This document shows, one piece after another, positions 1 to 7,784 of a stretch of DNA of 34,483 nucleotides. The translations under genes were made by a program, and so were the position numbers. Positions within the stretch are counted from its first letter, which is position 1. Every line of letters begins with the position of its first letter. Origin of the DNA: Firmicutes bacterium UBA5389. GTDB taxonomy: Bacteria; Bacillota; DTU025. The DNA lies in NCBI GenBank assembly GCA_002409965.1, contig DHON01000029.1, positions 22,166 through 56,648 of the forward strand. The letters are read 5' to 3'. The notes under the pieces are model-generated. The model ran no database searches. It was not told the origin of the DNA and worked only from the letters and a program-made list of their open reading frames with translations.

Positions 1-58
1 AGCCTGCTCAACGGCTGGATTACGTCCATGGAGTGGCCGCGATTTCGGGAAGCAGGAA
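1..58 (+). repeat. Inverted-repeat copy A, cut by window edge
   Basis: These 58 bases match the reverse complement of 21759-21816 with two mismatches that I can see (positions 22 and 27). The copy begins at the first base of the window, so its left end is not visible. Read in frame 1 it encodes SLLNGWITSMEWPRF and continues open to a stop at 100-102; the other copy encodes nearly the same peptide. It could be the 3' end of a transposase or a conserved non-coding element. I do not recognise the peptide. Both copies sit shortly upstream of a sigma-A-like promoter that reads away from them. Confidence 0.75.
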
Positions 59-70
59 GGCGGATGGCTC

Positions 71-100
71 TTGACAAGGGTTTGTCTTCCAGCATATACT
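71..100 (+). promoter_or_regulatory. Strong sigma-A promoter for the small ORF and ABC exporter
   Basis: A consensus TTGACA (71-76) is followed by an 18-base spacer and TATACT (95-100), putting the transcription start near 107. It reads into the 37-codon ORF at 150-263 and, beyond a hairpin, the ABC exporter at 429. I see no other good promoter between 263 and 429. Confidence 0.75.
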
Positions 101-149
101 GAACGTGTTGAATCATCCTGGCTATGCCTGACGAAAGGAGGCCGAACCG

Positions 150-263
150 ATGGGATCGAGGGCGAAGATAATCATCATACGTCCTGACGGTAAACTGTTC
201 GGTGCAGGGGTTACTCTGTCCTTTTTTGCCCATAACGGCTCGGCATGTCGGAGGCTTAGATGA
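150..263 (+). CDS. Small ORF, 37 aa, unknown function; possible leader peptide
   Basis: An ATG at 150 is preceded by a perfect AGGAGG (136-141) with an 8-base spacer, and the frame runs 37 codons to TGA at 261-263. A strong promoter lies about 50 bases upstream and a terminator-like hairpin 26 bases downstream, so it looks like a complete small expression unit. The peptide starts MGSRAKIIIIRPDGKLFG, with a short run of four isoleucines, a central Phe-Phe and a basic C-terminus ending CRRLR. I recognise no family. It may be a free-standing small protein or a leader peptide whose translation controls read-through into the ABC exporter. The signals around it are better evidence than the peptide itself. 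Confidence 0.55.
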   Translation: MGSRAKIIIIRPDGKLFGAGVTLSFFAHNGSACRRLR

Positions 264-288
264 TACGCTGATTTGACGCGTATGCCAG

Positions 289-314
289 GCCGCGGGCGTG
301 AAGGAGCCCGCGGC
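289..314 (+). terminator. Terminator/attenuator-like hairpin ahead of ABC exporter
   Basis: A perfect 9-bp GC stem (GCCGCGGGC 289-297 with GCCCGCGGC 306-314) has an 8-base loop and is followed by TTCTTGT, a weak T tract. It lies between the small ORF and the exporter genes, so it could act as a terminator or attenuator. The imperfect T tract lowers certainty. Confidence 0.5.
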
Positions 315-428
315 TTCTTGTATGTACCGCCGGCTGCGGCCGCGCTTGCCCACAATCGCAGGCTGCGCGCTGTCGGGTTTGCGCGGTGAATTCGCCTGGT
401 GGATCCGGAGTGAAGAGGGGGTCTTAGT

Positions 429-1307
429 GTGATTTCGGCAATAGAATGCATCCATGCGAGCAAGTCCTTCCGGGAGCCTGCTGACAGAGGCGACCGTGCG
501 GGGCGCAACGGCCCCGGGGCTCGGGCCCTGCGGGTTCTGCGGGTTCTCGATTTGGTGATACCCAGGCGAGTCCGGGTGGATGCTGTGAAGGATGTCTCGT
601 TTCAGGTCAACAAGGGCGAGATATTCGGCATCCTAGGGCCCAACGGGTCGGGAAAGTCCACCTTGGTCAGGCTCATCGCCACTCTGCTGACCCCCGATTC
701 CGGCACGGTCACGGTCTTCGGACAGGACGTGGCATCGGATAGGCTGGCGGTGCGGCGGTGCATCAACAGAGTGTCTGTGGAGGCGGCTTTCTTCAAGAGG
801 TTGTCGGCTCTGGAGAACTTGGAGTATGCGGCCAGGCTGTACGGGCTGGATGCCCGGGAAGGCAAGCGGCGCGCCGAGGCGATTCTGGAGCGACTTGGGT
901 TTCCGCACAAGAAGGTGACTGTGCCGCTTGAAAACCTCTCCCGTGGTATGCAGCAGAAGGTAGCGATAGCCCGCGCTCTGATGACTGCACCGGTGGCCCT
1001 GCTGCTCGATGAGCCCACCACGGGGCTGGATCCGGTGTCCAAGCGAGAGGTGCAGGACTTTGTGCTTGAGGTCCGAAGGACCCATGACACCACGGTGATC
1101 CTGACCACCCACGACATGCAGGAAGCGGAGAGGCTATGCGACCGGATAGCTGTGATACACAACGGCGAGTTCGTAGCCATGGATACTCCCGAGAACCTGA
1201 AGGCCAGCTTCGGAGATGGCAACGGCCACACGCCTACGCTGGAGGAGGCCTTCTTCAGGCTCACGGGCGGCAACGTGGAGGACTGGCTGAGAGAGCAAGG
1301 TGAGTAG
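429..1307 (+). CDS. ABC exporter ATP-binding protein (ABC-2 type, DrrA/NodI-like)
   Basis: This is the cytoplasmic ATPase of a two-component exporter. Over 292 residues it shows a Walker A GPNGSGKST (70-78), a signature LSRGMQQK (170-177), a Walker B LLLDEP (191-196) and an H-loop His at 228. The GEIFGILGPNGSGK and TTGLDP context is typical of the DrrA/CcmA/NodI branch that pairs with ABC-2 permeases. The GTG start has a good AGAGGGGG upstream. An arginine-rich stretch at about 20-50 contains a 9-bp tandem duplication (531-548) encoding RVLRVL. The next gene overlaps its stop and encodes the membrane partner. The substrate (drug, lipid or polysaccharide) cannot be told from sequence. Confidence 0.93.
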   Translation: MISAIECIHASKSFREPADRGDRAGRNGPGARALRVLRVLDLVIPRRVRVDAVKDVSFQVNKGEIFGILGPNGSGKSTLVRLIATLLTPDSGTVTVFGQDVASDRLAVRRCINRVSVEAAFFKRLSALENLEYAARLYGLDAREGKRRAEAILERLGFPHKKVTVPLENLSRGMQQKVAIARALMTAPVALLLDEPTTGLDPVSKREVQDFVLEVRRTHDTTVILTTHDMQEAERLCDRIAVIHNGEFVAMDTPENLKASFGDGNGHTPTLEEAFFRLTGGNVEDWLREQGE

Positions 1308-1329
1308 GGTGAGTAGGGTGAGTAGGGTG
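1300..1329 (+). repeat. Triple 9-bp tandem repeat over the permease start
   Basis: GTGAGTAGG occurs three times exactly (1300-1308, 1309-1317, 1318-1326) and a further GTG follows. The first copy carries the stop codon (TAG) of the upstream ATPase gene. Each unit carries both a start codon and an SD-like AGTAGG in frame with the permease. Confidence 0.9.
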
Positions 1330-2142
1330 CAAGCCCAGTCTTTGGTTGACAAGATGAGGTCCAGCTATGCCCTGGTGCAGCGCAACTTCAACTTGGTCAG
1401 ACGTGATGCCGGCTGGGAACTGGTGTTCATCGTGTATGAGGTGGTTAATGTCCTGACCATCGGGTTCATAGGCGTGAATGGCCCAAAGGAGACCATGAAC
1501 GAGCGCGTGCTCTTCCTGGTGGCAGGCGCTCTGCTCTGGGGATTCCTTTCGGCGCTGTTTCACGAGGTCGCCGAGTCGGTGGCCTGGGAGCGGTGGGAAG
1601 GCACAATTGAGTATTCGTTCATGGCCCCTCAGCCCCGGGGAGTCTACATGTTTGGCGTATGCATGTGGGGGATCCTCTACGGGTTTGTAAGGACGGCCAT
1701 CTGTCTCGCCGCAGTCACTTTGGCGTTCCAGATATCGCTCGCAGGCGCCGACCTCGGGGCGGCCCTGCTGACTCTGGCTGCGTCGAGCCTTGCGTTCATA
1801 GGCATGGGGCTGGCCGCCGCCGTGTTGCCGCTGATCTCGCCGGAGAAGGGATCACCGGCTACCCATATTTTCCAGGCGGTGGTGTTACTAGTGTCGGGCG
1901 TCTACTATGATGTTTCGGTATTGCCTGCGTGGGTGAGGCCGCTTTCGCGCATCTCTCCGGCTACGTACACGCTTCGGGCCGCAAGGGCCGCATTGCTCGA
2001 AGGGGCGAGCGTGAGGGAGCTTGCGCCCGACCTGATCATCCTGCTCATGCTGGGCCTGGTCCTGGTCCCCATCGGGTTCGCGGTCTTCTCCGCCGGTGAG
2101 CGATATGCGATGCGAACCGGCAAGCTCAAGAGGAATGGGTAA
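1300..2142 (+). CDS. ABC-2 type transporter permease
   Basis: This is the membrane subunit that pairs with the upstream ATPase. The product, up to 280 residues, has about six hydrophobic segments and the overall pattern of the ABC-2 family, including a late PLSRISPATYTLRAARAALL segment just before the last helices. It overlaps the ATPase gene by 8 bases. The start is ambiguous: a 9-bp unit GTGAGTAGG is repeated three times at 1300-1326, followed by another GTG at 1327, so four in-frame GTG codons (1300, 1309, 1318, 1327) are available, with SD-like AGTAGGG supplied by the repeats. I list the longest form. The gene ends before a hairpin shared with the convergent GH31 gene. Confidence 0.85.
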   Translation: MSRVSRVSRVQAQSLVDKMRSSYALVQRNFNLVRRDAGWELVFIVYEVVNVLTIGFIGVNGPKETMNERVLFLVAGALLWGFLSALFHEVAESVAWERWEGTIEYSFMAPQPRGVYMFGVCMWGILYGFVRTAICLAAVTLAFQISLAGADLGAALLTLAASSLAFIGMGLAAAVLPLISPEKGSPATHIFQAVVLLVSGVYYDVSVLPAWVRPLSRISPATYTLRAARAALLEGASVRELAPDLIILLMLGLVLVPIGFAVFSAGERYAMRTGKLKRNG

Positions 2143-2169
2143 AGGCCCGGGCGGGGGCGGGCTGGCTGG

Positions 2170-2217
2170 GTCAAGGCCGGTTCGGGTTGGTTTGCTCCAT
2201 CCCGTTCCGGCCTTGAC
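2170..2217. terminator. Hairpin between convergent genes, likely bidirectional terminator
   Basis: GTCAAGGCCGG (2170-2180) pairs perfectly with CCGGCCTTGAC (2207-2217), and an inner 4-5 bp stem extends it. It sits in the 91-base gap between the plus-strand permease and the minus-strand GH31 gene. There is no clear T tract, so its termination role is inferred from position and stem strength. Confidence 0.55.
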
Positions 2218-2233
2218 ATCTCGTCGATGATCA

Positions 2234-4708
2234 TCAGAAGCTCGCGACTACCGTGGCGTGCCTGGACGGAACGTGCAATCCAAGAGTCAACCTGCCGGCA
2301 GCCGGGTCGTGGAAGAAGCCCTGTCGGCCTAACTCGTCCGCCGACATGGCCCGGGGCAGCGCCTCGCCGTTCAGCTCGACGCTCTTTGGCGCGGCGGGAA
2401 CACCCAGCAGATGTAGAACCCCGATGTCCATGGTGCACGGGTAGCATTCGTCGCGCGATGTGATGGTCAGCGCGAGCGTGCCGGGCCGGCGCGCGTTGTA
2501 GGAGATGTCGATGAAGCCGAACTTGCCGTCCTTGTAGTCAAGGGTTTCTCCATCGTCCACGTACAGGGTGAATGTGCGCTCAGGGATGGCCCGCGAAGTG
2601 AAGATGTCGATGGACTCTATGGCCGGCTTACGCTGGCCCACATAACTCATCTCGCGACCCTGCGGCAGTATGGCGCCCTCTCGGAGATAGACGGGAATGT
2701 GCTCAAGCGGACACGGAATGAGAAGGTGCTCGCCTGCGCTCTCCACAATCTGTCCATCGGAGAGGCTCGCCCATCGCCCCCGCGGGAAGTAGACTGGCCT
2801 GTTGACTGCGCCCTCCATGTAGACTGGGGCTACCATGATGTCGGGCCCCAGCATGAACTGGTCGTACATGGCGTGAGTCGCCGGGTCGTCCGGAAAGTCG
2901 TAAACCATCGGGCGCATGACAGGGGTCCCATCGTGCGAGCACTGGCGCATCAGGGTGTACAAGTAGGGCAGCAGGCGGTAGCGGAGTTTGATGAAGTCGC
3001 GGCATATGGACGTGTACGGCTCTCCCAGCGCGTACGGCTCATGGGGTGTGGACCTGATCATGCTGTGGCTTCTGAAAAGGGGCACAAACGAGCCGAATTG
3101 GGTCCACCTAGTCACCAGCTCGGGGTGGGCGTTGTCCATGAACCCGCCTACATCGGCGCCGACGAACGACACGCCCGACAGGCTCATGTTGCAGCACATG
3201 GGTATCGCCATTAGCAGGTGCTCCCACCAACTGGAGTTGTCGCCCGTCCAAACGCAGGCGTGGCGCTGAATCCCGCCGCAACCGGCGCGGGTGATCACGA
3301 ACGGGCGTACCCCGGGAAGCAATCGCGCGAAGGCCTCCCCGGTGGCCTGGCTCATCAGATTGCCGTAGGCATTGTGTACGTACGCGTGTTCCACTTCCTC
3401 GCCGGGCTCGCCGTGAATCGCGGTTTCGTCGAGCGTTCCCGTCGTGGTGGCGAAGTTGGACGGCTCGTTCATGTCATTCCATATCCCGCGCACGCCCGCG
3501 TCGAACAGGACCGCATGGTTGTCGGCCCACCACGTTCGGCTCACAGGCTGGGTGAAGTCGGGATACGCGACGATGCCCGGCCAGACACGACCCTTATACA
3601 CTCTCCCATCGGGCCGTCTGATGAACACGCGCTTGCGTTGGCCCTGCCGGTAGATTCGGTATCGGCTGTCGGTCTTCACGCCTGGGTCTACGATGGTCAC
3701 TACTTTGAAACCATCTCTGCTCAGACTGGATATGAGCCTGGCCGGGTCAGGGAAGTGCCGGGGGTTGAATGTGAATACCCTGAAGCCGTCCATGTAGTCT
3801 ATGTCGAGGTAAATGGCATCGCAAGGTATGTCGGCCTTCCGCATTGCCTGAGCAACTTCGAGGACCTGGCTTTCGGGGCAGTAGCTGAACCGGCATTGGT
3901 GGTAGCCCAGGGCCCAGAGAGGCGGCAGCTGCATGCGGCCGGTCAGGTCCGAGTACGCGCGCACAACGTCGGGAATCCCCGGCCCGGCGAAGAAGTAGTA
4001 GTCGAGGCATCTGCCGTCTGTGCCGAACCAGTACTCTCCGGGGCTCGTTTCGGGATACGGCAGAGGGCGCAGGTCGAAGTCGGAAGTCCACGGCATGAAC
4101 TCGGGCTTCCCCATATTGAACGTTGAGCGGGCGGCAGTGTCCATGTATATGCCATATGCCGACTCGCCCGAAAACGAGATGAAGAAAGGTATAGACGCGT
4201 AGAGCGAGTCAGTCCCGGAAGTGTGTGGGTTGACATCGGTGTTCCAGAGCGTCATTGCGGCTCCATGCTTGTCCAGCAGGCCCGCGCGCTCACCGAAGCC
4301 GTAGAAATGGTCGCTGGGCGCGAACGTCTTGTAGCACCCGGCCCCGCGCTCGGTCCAGCCCATGCCGCGGGCCGGGCTGTCGGCTGCGACCAGCGTGCCG
4401 TCTGGGCGGAGGAAGGACACTCTCAGAGGATGCTTATGCACTTCTACTGCGATGTTGGGCGTTGACAGCCGAGCGTAGTCGGGGCTGTCCTCCTGCGCAA
4501 CGGCGGGTTTGGGCCATCCGGGGTCGACCACGGCGAATGATCGAGGCAACCTGGGGCTTTCTTCGTCCAGTGAGACCATCCTTACGCGGACTACGCTGGC
4601 CGATAACGCTTGGATGTCGATTCGGGAAGACGATGTGGTGAACGCGACGCCATTCATACTCCAATCGAAGCTGCTACATGAGCCGAGAGGGGTGAAACTG
4701 CGGTGCAA
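2234..4708 (-). CDS. Glycoside hydrolase family 31 (alpha-glucosidase/alpha-xylosidase-like)
   Basis: The 824-residue product hydrolyses alpha-linked glycosides, most likely alpha-glucosides. The family motif WNDMNEP is intact, with the predicted nucleophile Asp412 (codon 3473-3475), and WTGDN carries the predicted acid/base Asp490. DIDYMDGFRVFTFNPRHFPDP and the GYHQCRFSY segment are also typical of GH31. An N-terminal beta domain (DHFYGFGERAG) precedes the barrel and C-terminal beta domains follow. I chose a TTG start at 4708 because GGAGG (cctcc at 4718-4722 on the plus strand) lies 9 bases upstream. An ATG at 4795 would add 29 unsupported residues, and an ATG at 4657 is also possible. No signal peptide is obvious, so it is probably cytoplasmic. 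It stands alone, and nothing nearby indicates its substrate. Confidence 0.93.
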   Translation of the reverse strand: MHRSFTPLGSCSSFDWSMNGVAFTTSSSRIDIQALSASVVRVRMVSLDEESPRLPRSFAVVDPGWPKPAVAQEDSPDYARLSTPNIAVEVHKHPLRVSFLRPDGTLVAADSPARGMGWTERGAGCYKTFAPSDHFYGFGERAGLLDKHGAAMTLWNTDVNPHTSGTDSLYASIPFFISFSGESAYGIYMDTAARSTFNMGKPEFMPWTSDFDLRPLPYPETSPGEYWFGTDGRCLDYYFFAGPGIPDVVRAYSDLTGRMQLPPLWALGYHQCRFSYCPESQVLEVAQAMRKADIPCDAIYLDIDYMDGFRVFTFNPRHFPDPARLISSLSRDGFKVVTIVDPGVKTDSRYRIYRQGQRKRVFIRRPDGRVYKGRVWPGIVAYPDFTQPVSRTWWADNHAVLFDAGVRGIWNDMNEPSNFATTTGTLDETAIHGEPGEEVEHAYVHNAYGNLMSQATGEAFARLLPGVRPFVITRAGCGGIQRHACVWTGDNSSWWEHLLMAIPMCCNMSLSGVSFVGADVGGFMDNAHPELVTRWTQFGSFVPLFRSHSMIRSTPHEPYALGEPYTSICRDFIKLRYRLLPYLYTLMRQCSHDGTPVMRPMVYDFPDDPATHAMYDQFMLGPDIMVAPVYMEGAVNRPVYFPRGRWASLSDGQIVESAGEHLLIPCPLEHIPVYLREGAILPQGREMSYVGQRKPAIESIDIFTSRAIPERTFTLYVDDGETLDYKDGKFGFIDISYNARRPGTLALTITSRDECYPCTMDIGVLHLLGVPAAPKSVELNGEALPRAMSADELGRQGFFHDPAAGRLTLGLHVPSRHATVVASF

Positions 4709-4826
4709 TACGACCAACCTCCACAAACACAATAGATACGGCAGACACAGCCATGATTCGAGGCCTGCGCCGGAAACCCTTCTCATAGTAGTCATTGATA
4801 TGACGACTTCGGCGATTTGGGGCCCA

Positions 4827-4856
4827 TTGAAATGTGCCTGGAGGGTGTGCTATACT
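4827..4856 (+). promoter_or_regulatory. Sigma-A promoter of the rpmE-led operon
   Basis: TTGAAA (4827-4832), an 18-base spacer and TATACT (4851-4856) predict a start near 4863, giving a leader of about 40 bases before the rpmE TTG codon. Confidence 0.65.
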
Positions 4857-4903
4857 ACACGAGTCAAGGGCCATGGTGAATGTGTCCCTCGGAGGTGAAG
4901 AGG

Positions 4904-5101
4904 TTGAAGGATAACATCCATCCCAAGTATTACATCACCACAGTGACGTGTGCCTGTGGCGCAAAGTTCGAAACCGGTTCTACCAGCGAGAATCTGAGGG
5001 TTGACATTTGCTCCAAGTGTCATCCGTTTTCCACCGGCGTTCAGCGGATAGTCGACACTGGCGGGCGGGTGGAGAAGTTCCGCAGGAAGCACAATCTTTA
5101 G
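4904..5101 (+). CDS. rpmE: 50S ribosomal protein L31, zinc-binding form
   Basis: This is the large-subunit ribosomal protein L31. Its 65 residues begin MKDNIHPKYY and contain Cys16, Cys18, Cys36 and Cys39, the cysteines of the zinc-binding (C+) type, followed by HPFSTG. The start is TTG at 4904 because GGAGG (4891-4895) lies 8 bases upstream and L31 proteins normally begin at this residue; an upstream ATG at 4880 would have no ribosome site. It heads the housekeeping run and is followed by a terminator-like hairpin before tdk, an order common in Bacillota. Confidence 0.95.
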   Translation: MKDNIHPKYYITTVTCACGAKFETGSTSENLRVDICSKCHPFSTGVQRIVDTGGRVEKFRRKHNL

Positions 5102-5160
5102 AGCAGTTCAACTTGGGGGCGGCTTCATGTGTGGGGCCACCCCCAAGAGGCATTTGTGGT

Positions 5161-5187
5161 CGGAGCCCGGTGGGGCTCCGGCTTTTT
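5161..5187 (+). terminator. Intrinsic terminator after rpmE
   Basis: A perfect 8-bp stem (CGGAGCCC 5161-5168 with GGGCTCCG 5173-5180), a 4-base loop and then GCTTTTT (5181-5187) form a classic intrinsic terminator. It lies between rpmE and tdk, so tdk and later genes depend on read-through or on a promoter I do not see. Confidence 0.75.
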
Positions 5188-5218
5188 GAGCGACGATGGG
5201 CACCGGGAGGGACCAAAG

Positions 5219-5827
5219 GTGCAGGGAATCATCCTGGGCAGCGGATGGATCGAAGTGATATGCGGATCGATGTTCAGCGGAAAGAGCGAGGAGTTGATCC
5301 GTAGGGTAAAGCGCGCTCGGATCGCGCGCCAGAAAGTGATTGCGATCAAGCCTTCGTTGGATGTCCGGTTTTCCACAAGCGATGTCGTGTCGCACGGAGG
5401 CGACAAGATCGAGTGTTTGCCTGTGCGCGATTCTCGGGAGGCCCAGGCGGCTATCCCAGATGATGCCCAGGTAGTCGCGGTTGATGAGGCGCAGTTCTTT
5501 GACGTGGGGATTGTGGACCTCTGCGTGGAGCTGGCAGATGTGGGTGTTCGCGTCATCGTGGCCGGCCTCGACTGCGATTTCCGGGGAGAGCCTTTCGGTC
5601 CTATGCCAGAGCTGCTTGCGCGTGCGGAGTACGTTTCTAAGCTGCAGGCCATATGTGTGAAATGCGGGAATCCTGCGACGAGGACGCAGAGGATCATAGA
5701 CGGCCATCCGGCCAGTTACCGCGACCCGCAGGTCCTTATTGGCGCCAGCGAAGCGTATGAGGCCCGATGCAGGCGTTGCCATGAGGTGCCGGGCAAACCG
5801 CGCCCTCATGCGACTGGAGGTGACTGA
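5219..5827 (+). CDS. tdk: Thymidine kinase
   Basis: Type II thymidine kinase phosphorylates thymidine to dTMP in pyrimidine salvage. The 202-residue product has a Walker A GSMFSGKS (16-23), the DEAQFF motif with the catalytic Glu90, and the lasso-region zinc site CVKC...CRRC near the C-terminus. The GTG start at 5219 follows GGGAGGG (5206-5211). A longer reading from 5129 would run through the terminator hairpin and is unlikely. The stop overlaps the start of the next gene by one base (TGATG), so the two are translationally coupled. upp and comEB in the same run also serve pyrimidine metabolism. Confidence 0.95.
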   Translation: MQGIILGSGWIEVICGSMFSGKSEELIRRVKRARIARQKVIAIKPSLDVRFSTSDVVSHGGDKIECLPVRDSREAQAAIPDDAQVVAVDEAQFFDVGIVDLCVELADVGVRVIVAGLDCDFRGEPFGPMPELLARAEYVSKLQAICVKCGNPATRTQRIIDGHPASYRDPQVLIGASEAYEARCRRCHEVPGKPRPHATGGD

Positions 5828-6702
5828 TGTTGAAGCCCAGGTATCAGTATGGCGGGCAGGCTGTGATCGAAGGGGTCATGATGCGCGGGCGCGACTGTGC
5901 GGCCGTAGCAGTGCGCAAGCCTGACGGAGAGATCTCTGTGGACATGCGCGAAATCGACAATTCGCGCCGACCGGCCATATTGAAGGCTCCGTTCATTCGA
6001 GGTACAGTAATGCTCGTCGAATCGTTAGTGTTGGGCATGAATGCGCTGATGTACTCGGCTAACGAATCATCCGAGGAAGAGGAGCAGTTGTCAGGCCGCG
6101 AGGTGGCACTGAGCCTTGTAGTCGCGCTGGGGCTGTTCGTGCTGCTGTTCATCGTGCTTCCCAATGTCATTGTCGCTTTCATCCAGAAGCGCATTTCCAG
6201 CGTGGTTTTGGTCAACCTGATAGAGGGCGCGCTCCGGGTGGGCATATTCGTTGTGTACCTTGTAAGCATATCGCAGATGCGCGATATACAGCGAGTCTTC
6301 GCGTATCACGGCGCCGAACACAAGACCATTGCCGCGTGGGAGGCCGGCGAGGCGCTCACTGTGGAAAACGCCCGGCGGCACGGCACTGCCCACGCGCGTT
6401 GCGGCACAAGCTTTCTGCTGATAGTGATGGTGGTGAGCATACTCATCTACTCTCTCCTCGGCAAGCAGGCTCTGTGGGAACGCATTGCAACTCGTATCCT
6501 GCTGTTGCCGGTTCTTGCAGGCGTATCGTATGAATCGCTCAAGATCGCGGGACGGCCCGATCCATCGCCCATAGTGAAGTGGGCCCGGGCGCCCGGCCTT
6601 GCGCTGCAGCGGCTTACGACTCGCGAGCCCGATGATTCCATGCTGGAAGTGGCCATCGTGTCGCTTCAGGCAGTCATCGAAAAAGACGAAGTGGTGAGTT
6701 GA
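5827..6702 (+). CDS. yqhQ: DUF1385 membrane protein, YqhQ family
   Basis: This is a conserved membrane protein of unclear function. The 291-residue product opens with YQYGGQAVIEGVMMRGRD, the hallmark of the DUF1385/YqhQ family. It has a conserved YHGAEHKTIAAWE segment in the middle and about four hydrophobic segments. The ATG overlaps the tdk stop by one base and is preceded by GGAGGTGA inside tdk. Its position between tdk and prfA is common in Bacillota, but the sequence does not say what it does for release factor or ribosome function. Confidence 0.92.
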   Translation: MLKPRYQYGGQAVIEGVMMRGRDCAAVAVRKPDGEISVDMREIDNSRRPAILKAPFIRGTVMLVESLVLGMNALMYSANESSEEEEQLSGREVALSLVVALGLFVLLFIVLPNVIVAFIQKRISSVVLVNLIEGALRVGIFVVYLVSISQMRDIQRVFAYHGAEHKTIAAWEAGEALTVENARRHGTAHARCGTSFLLIVMVVSILIYSLLGKQALWERIATRILLLPVLAGVSYESLKIAGRPDPSPIVKWARAPGLALQRLTTREPDDSMLEVAIVSLQAVIEKDEVVS

Positions 6703-6704
6703 CC

Positions 6705-7772
6705 ATGTTCGAGAAACTCAGGGAGATCGAAACTAGATACGATGAGCTGGAAGGCGAAATGGCTGACCCCAAGATCATAACCGACCAGCCCAGATACAAG
6801 AAGGTCGCCAAGGCCCACGCTGACCTGGAAGATATCGTCGCGCGCTACCGCGAACTCAAGAAGGTAATGGGCGAGATCCAGTCCACGCAGGAGATGCTCC
6901 GCGACAGGCTCGACCCGGAGCTCCACGCGCTTGCCCAGGCGGAGTCGGCGTCTCTGGAAGAGGCCAAGGAATCCCTTGAGGAGAAGCTCAAGGTGCTTCT
7001 GCTGCCGTCTGACCCTCTGGACGAGAAGAATGTCATCATGGAGATCAGGGCGGGTACCGGCGGCGACGAGGCGGCTTTGTTCGCAGGCGATCTGTTCCGG
7101 ATGTACTCGCGCTACGCTGAACGCAACGGCTGGCAGATCGAGAGCATGAGTTCAAACCCCACTGAGCTGGGCGGGTTCAAAGAGGCCATCGTAATGATCT
7201 CAGGCGACCGAGTGTACAGCCGCCTCAAGTACGAAAGCGGGGTTCACCGTGTGCAGCGAGTGCCCGAAACAGAGGCGTCGGGCAGGATACACACGTCCGC
7301 GGCTACAGTGGCAGTGCTCCCGGAGGCGGACGAGGTCGACATCGTTATCGACCCGAACGAACTCCGGATCGATGTGTTCAGGTCGTCGGGCCACGGCGGG
7401 CAGAGCGTGAACACAACTGACTCCGCCGTGAGGATCACCCACATTCCCACAGGGATGGTCGTGACGTGCCAGGACGAGAAATCCCAGCACAAGAACAAAG
7501 ACAAAGCCATGAAGGTGCTGAGGGCCCGGCTCCTCGACCAACTCGCGGAGGAACAGGAAGCCGGCATCGCCAAGACGCGCAAGACGCAGGTGGGCTCGGG
7601 CGACCGGAGCGAGCGCATCCGCACCTACAACTTCCCGCAGAGCAGGGTGACGGATCACAGGATCGGACTGACTACGCACCGGCTGACCGAGTTCCTCGAC
7701 GGCGACTTGGACGACACGATCGAAGCGTTGGTTGTGAGCGAGCAGAGCGAGAGGCTCAAGATGGCGGAATAG
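6705..7772 (+). CDS. prfA: Peptide chain release factor 1
   Basis: RF1 reads UAA and UAG stop codons and triggers release of the finished protein. The 355-residue product has the stop-codon reading tripeptide PET within VQRVPETEASGRIHTSAAT and the catalytic GGQ (231-233) within SSGHGGQSVN. The ATG at 6705 follows the yqhQ stop by two bases. The GGQ glutamine is the expected target of the next gene product, PrmC. Length and motifs are complete. Confidence 0.97.
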   Translation: MFEKLREIETRYDELEGEMADPKIITDQPRYKKVAKAHADLEDIVARYRELKKVMGEIQSTQEMLRDRLDPELHALAQAESASLEEAKESLEEKLKVLLLPSDPLDEKNVIMEIRAGTGGDEAALFAGDLFRMYSRYAERNGWQIESMSSNPTELGGFKEAIVMISGDRVYSRLKYESGVHRVQRVPETEASGRIHTSAATVAVLPEADEVDIVIDPNELRIDVFRSSGHGGQSVNTTDSAVRITHIPTGMVVTCQDEKSQHKNKDKAMKVLRARLLDQLAEEQEAGIAKTRKTQVGSGDRSERIRTYNFPQSRVTDHRIGLTTHRLTEFLDGDLDDTIEALVVSEQSERLKMAE

Positions 7773-7784
7773 GGGCGGGTTGGA

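Noticed and set aside
3218..4126. Plus-strand open frame of 302 codons inside GH31
   Set aside because: It is antisense to the clear GH31 catalytic region and its translation has no family features.
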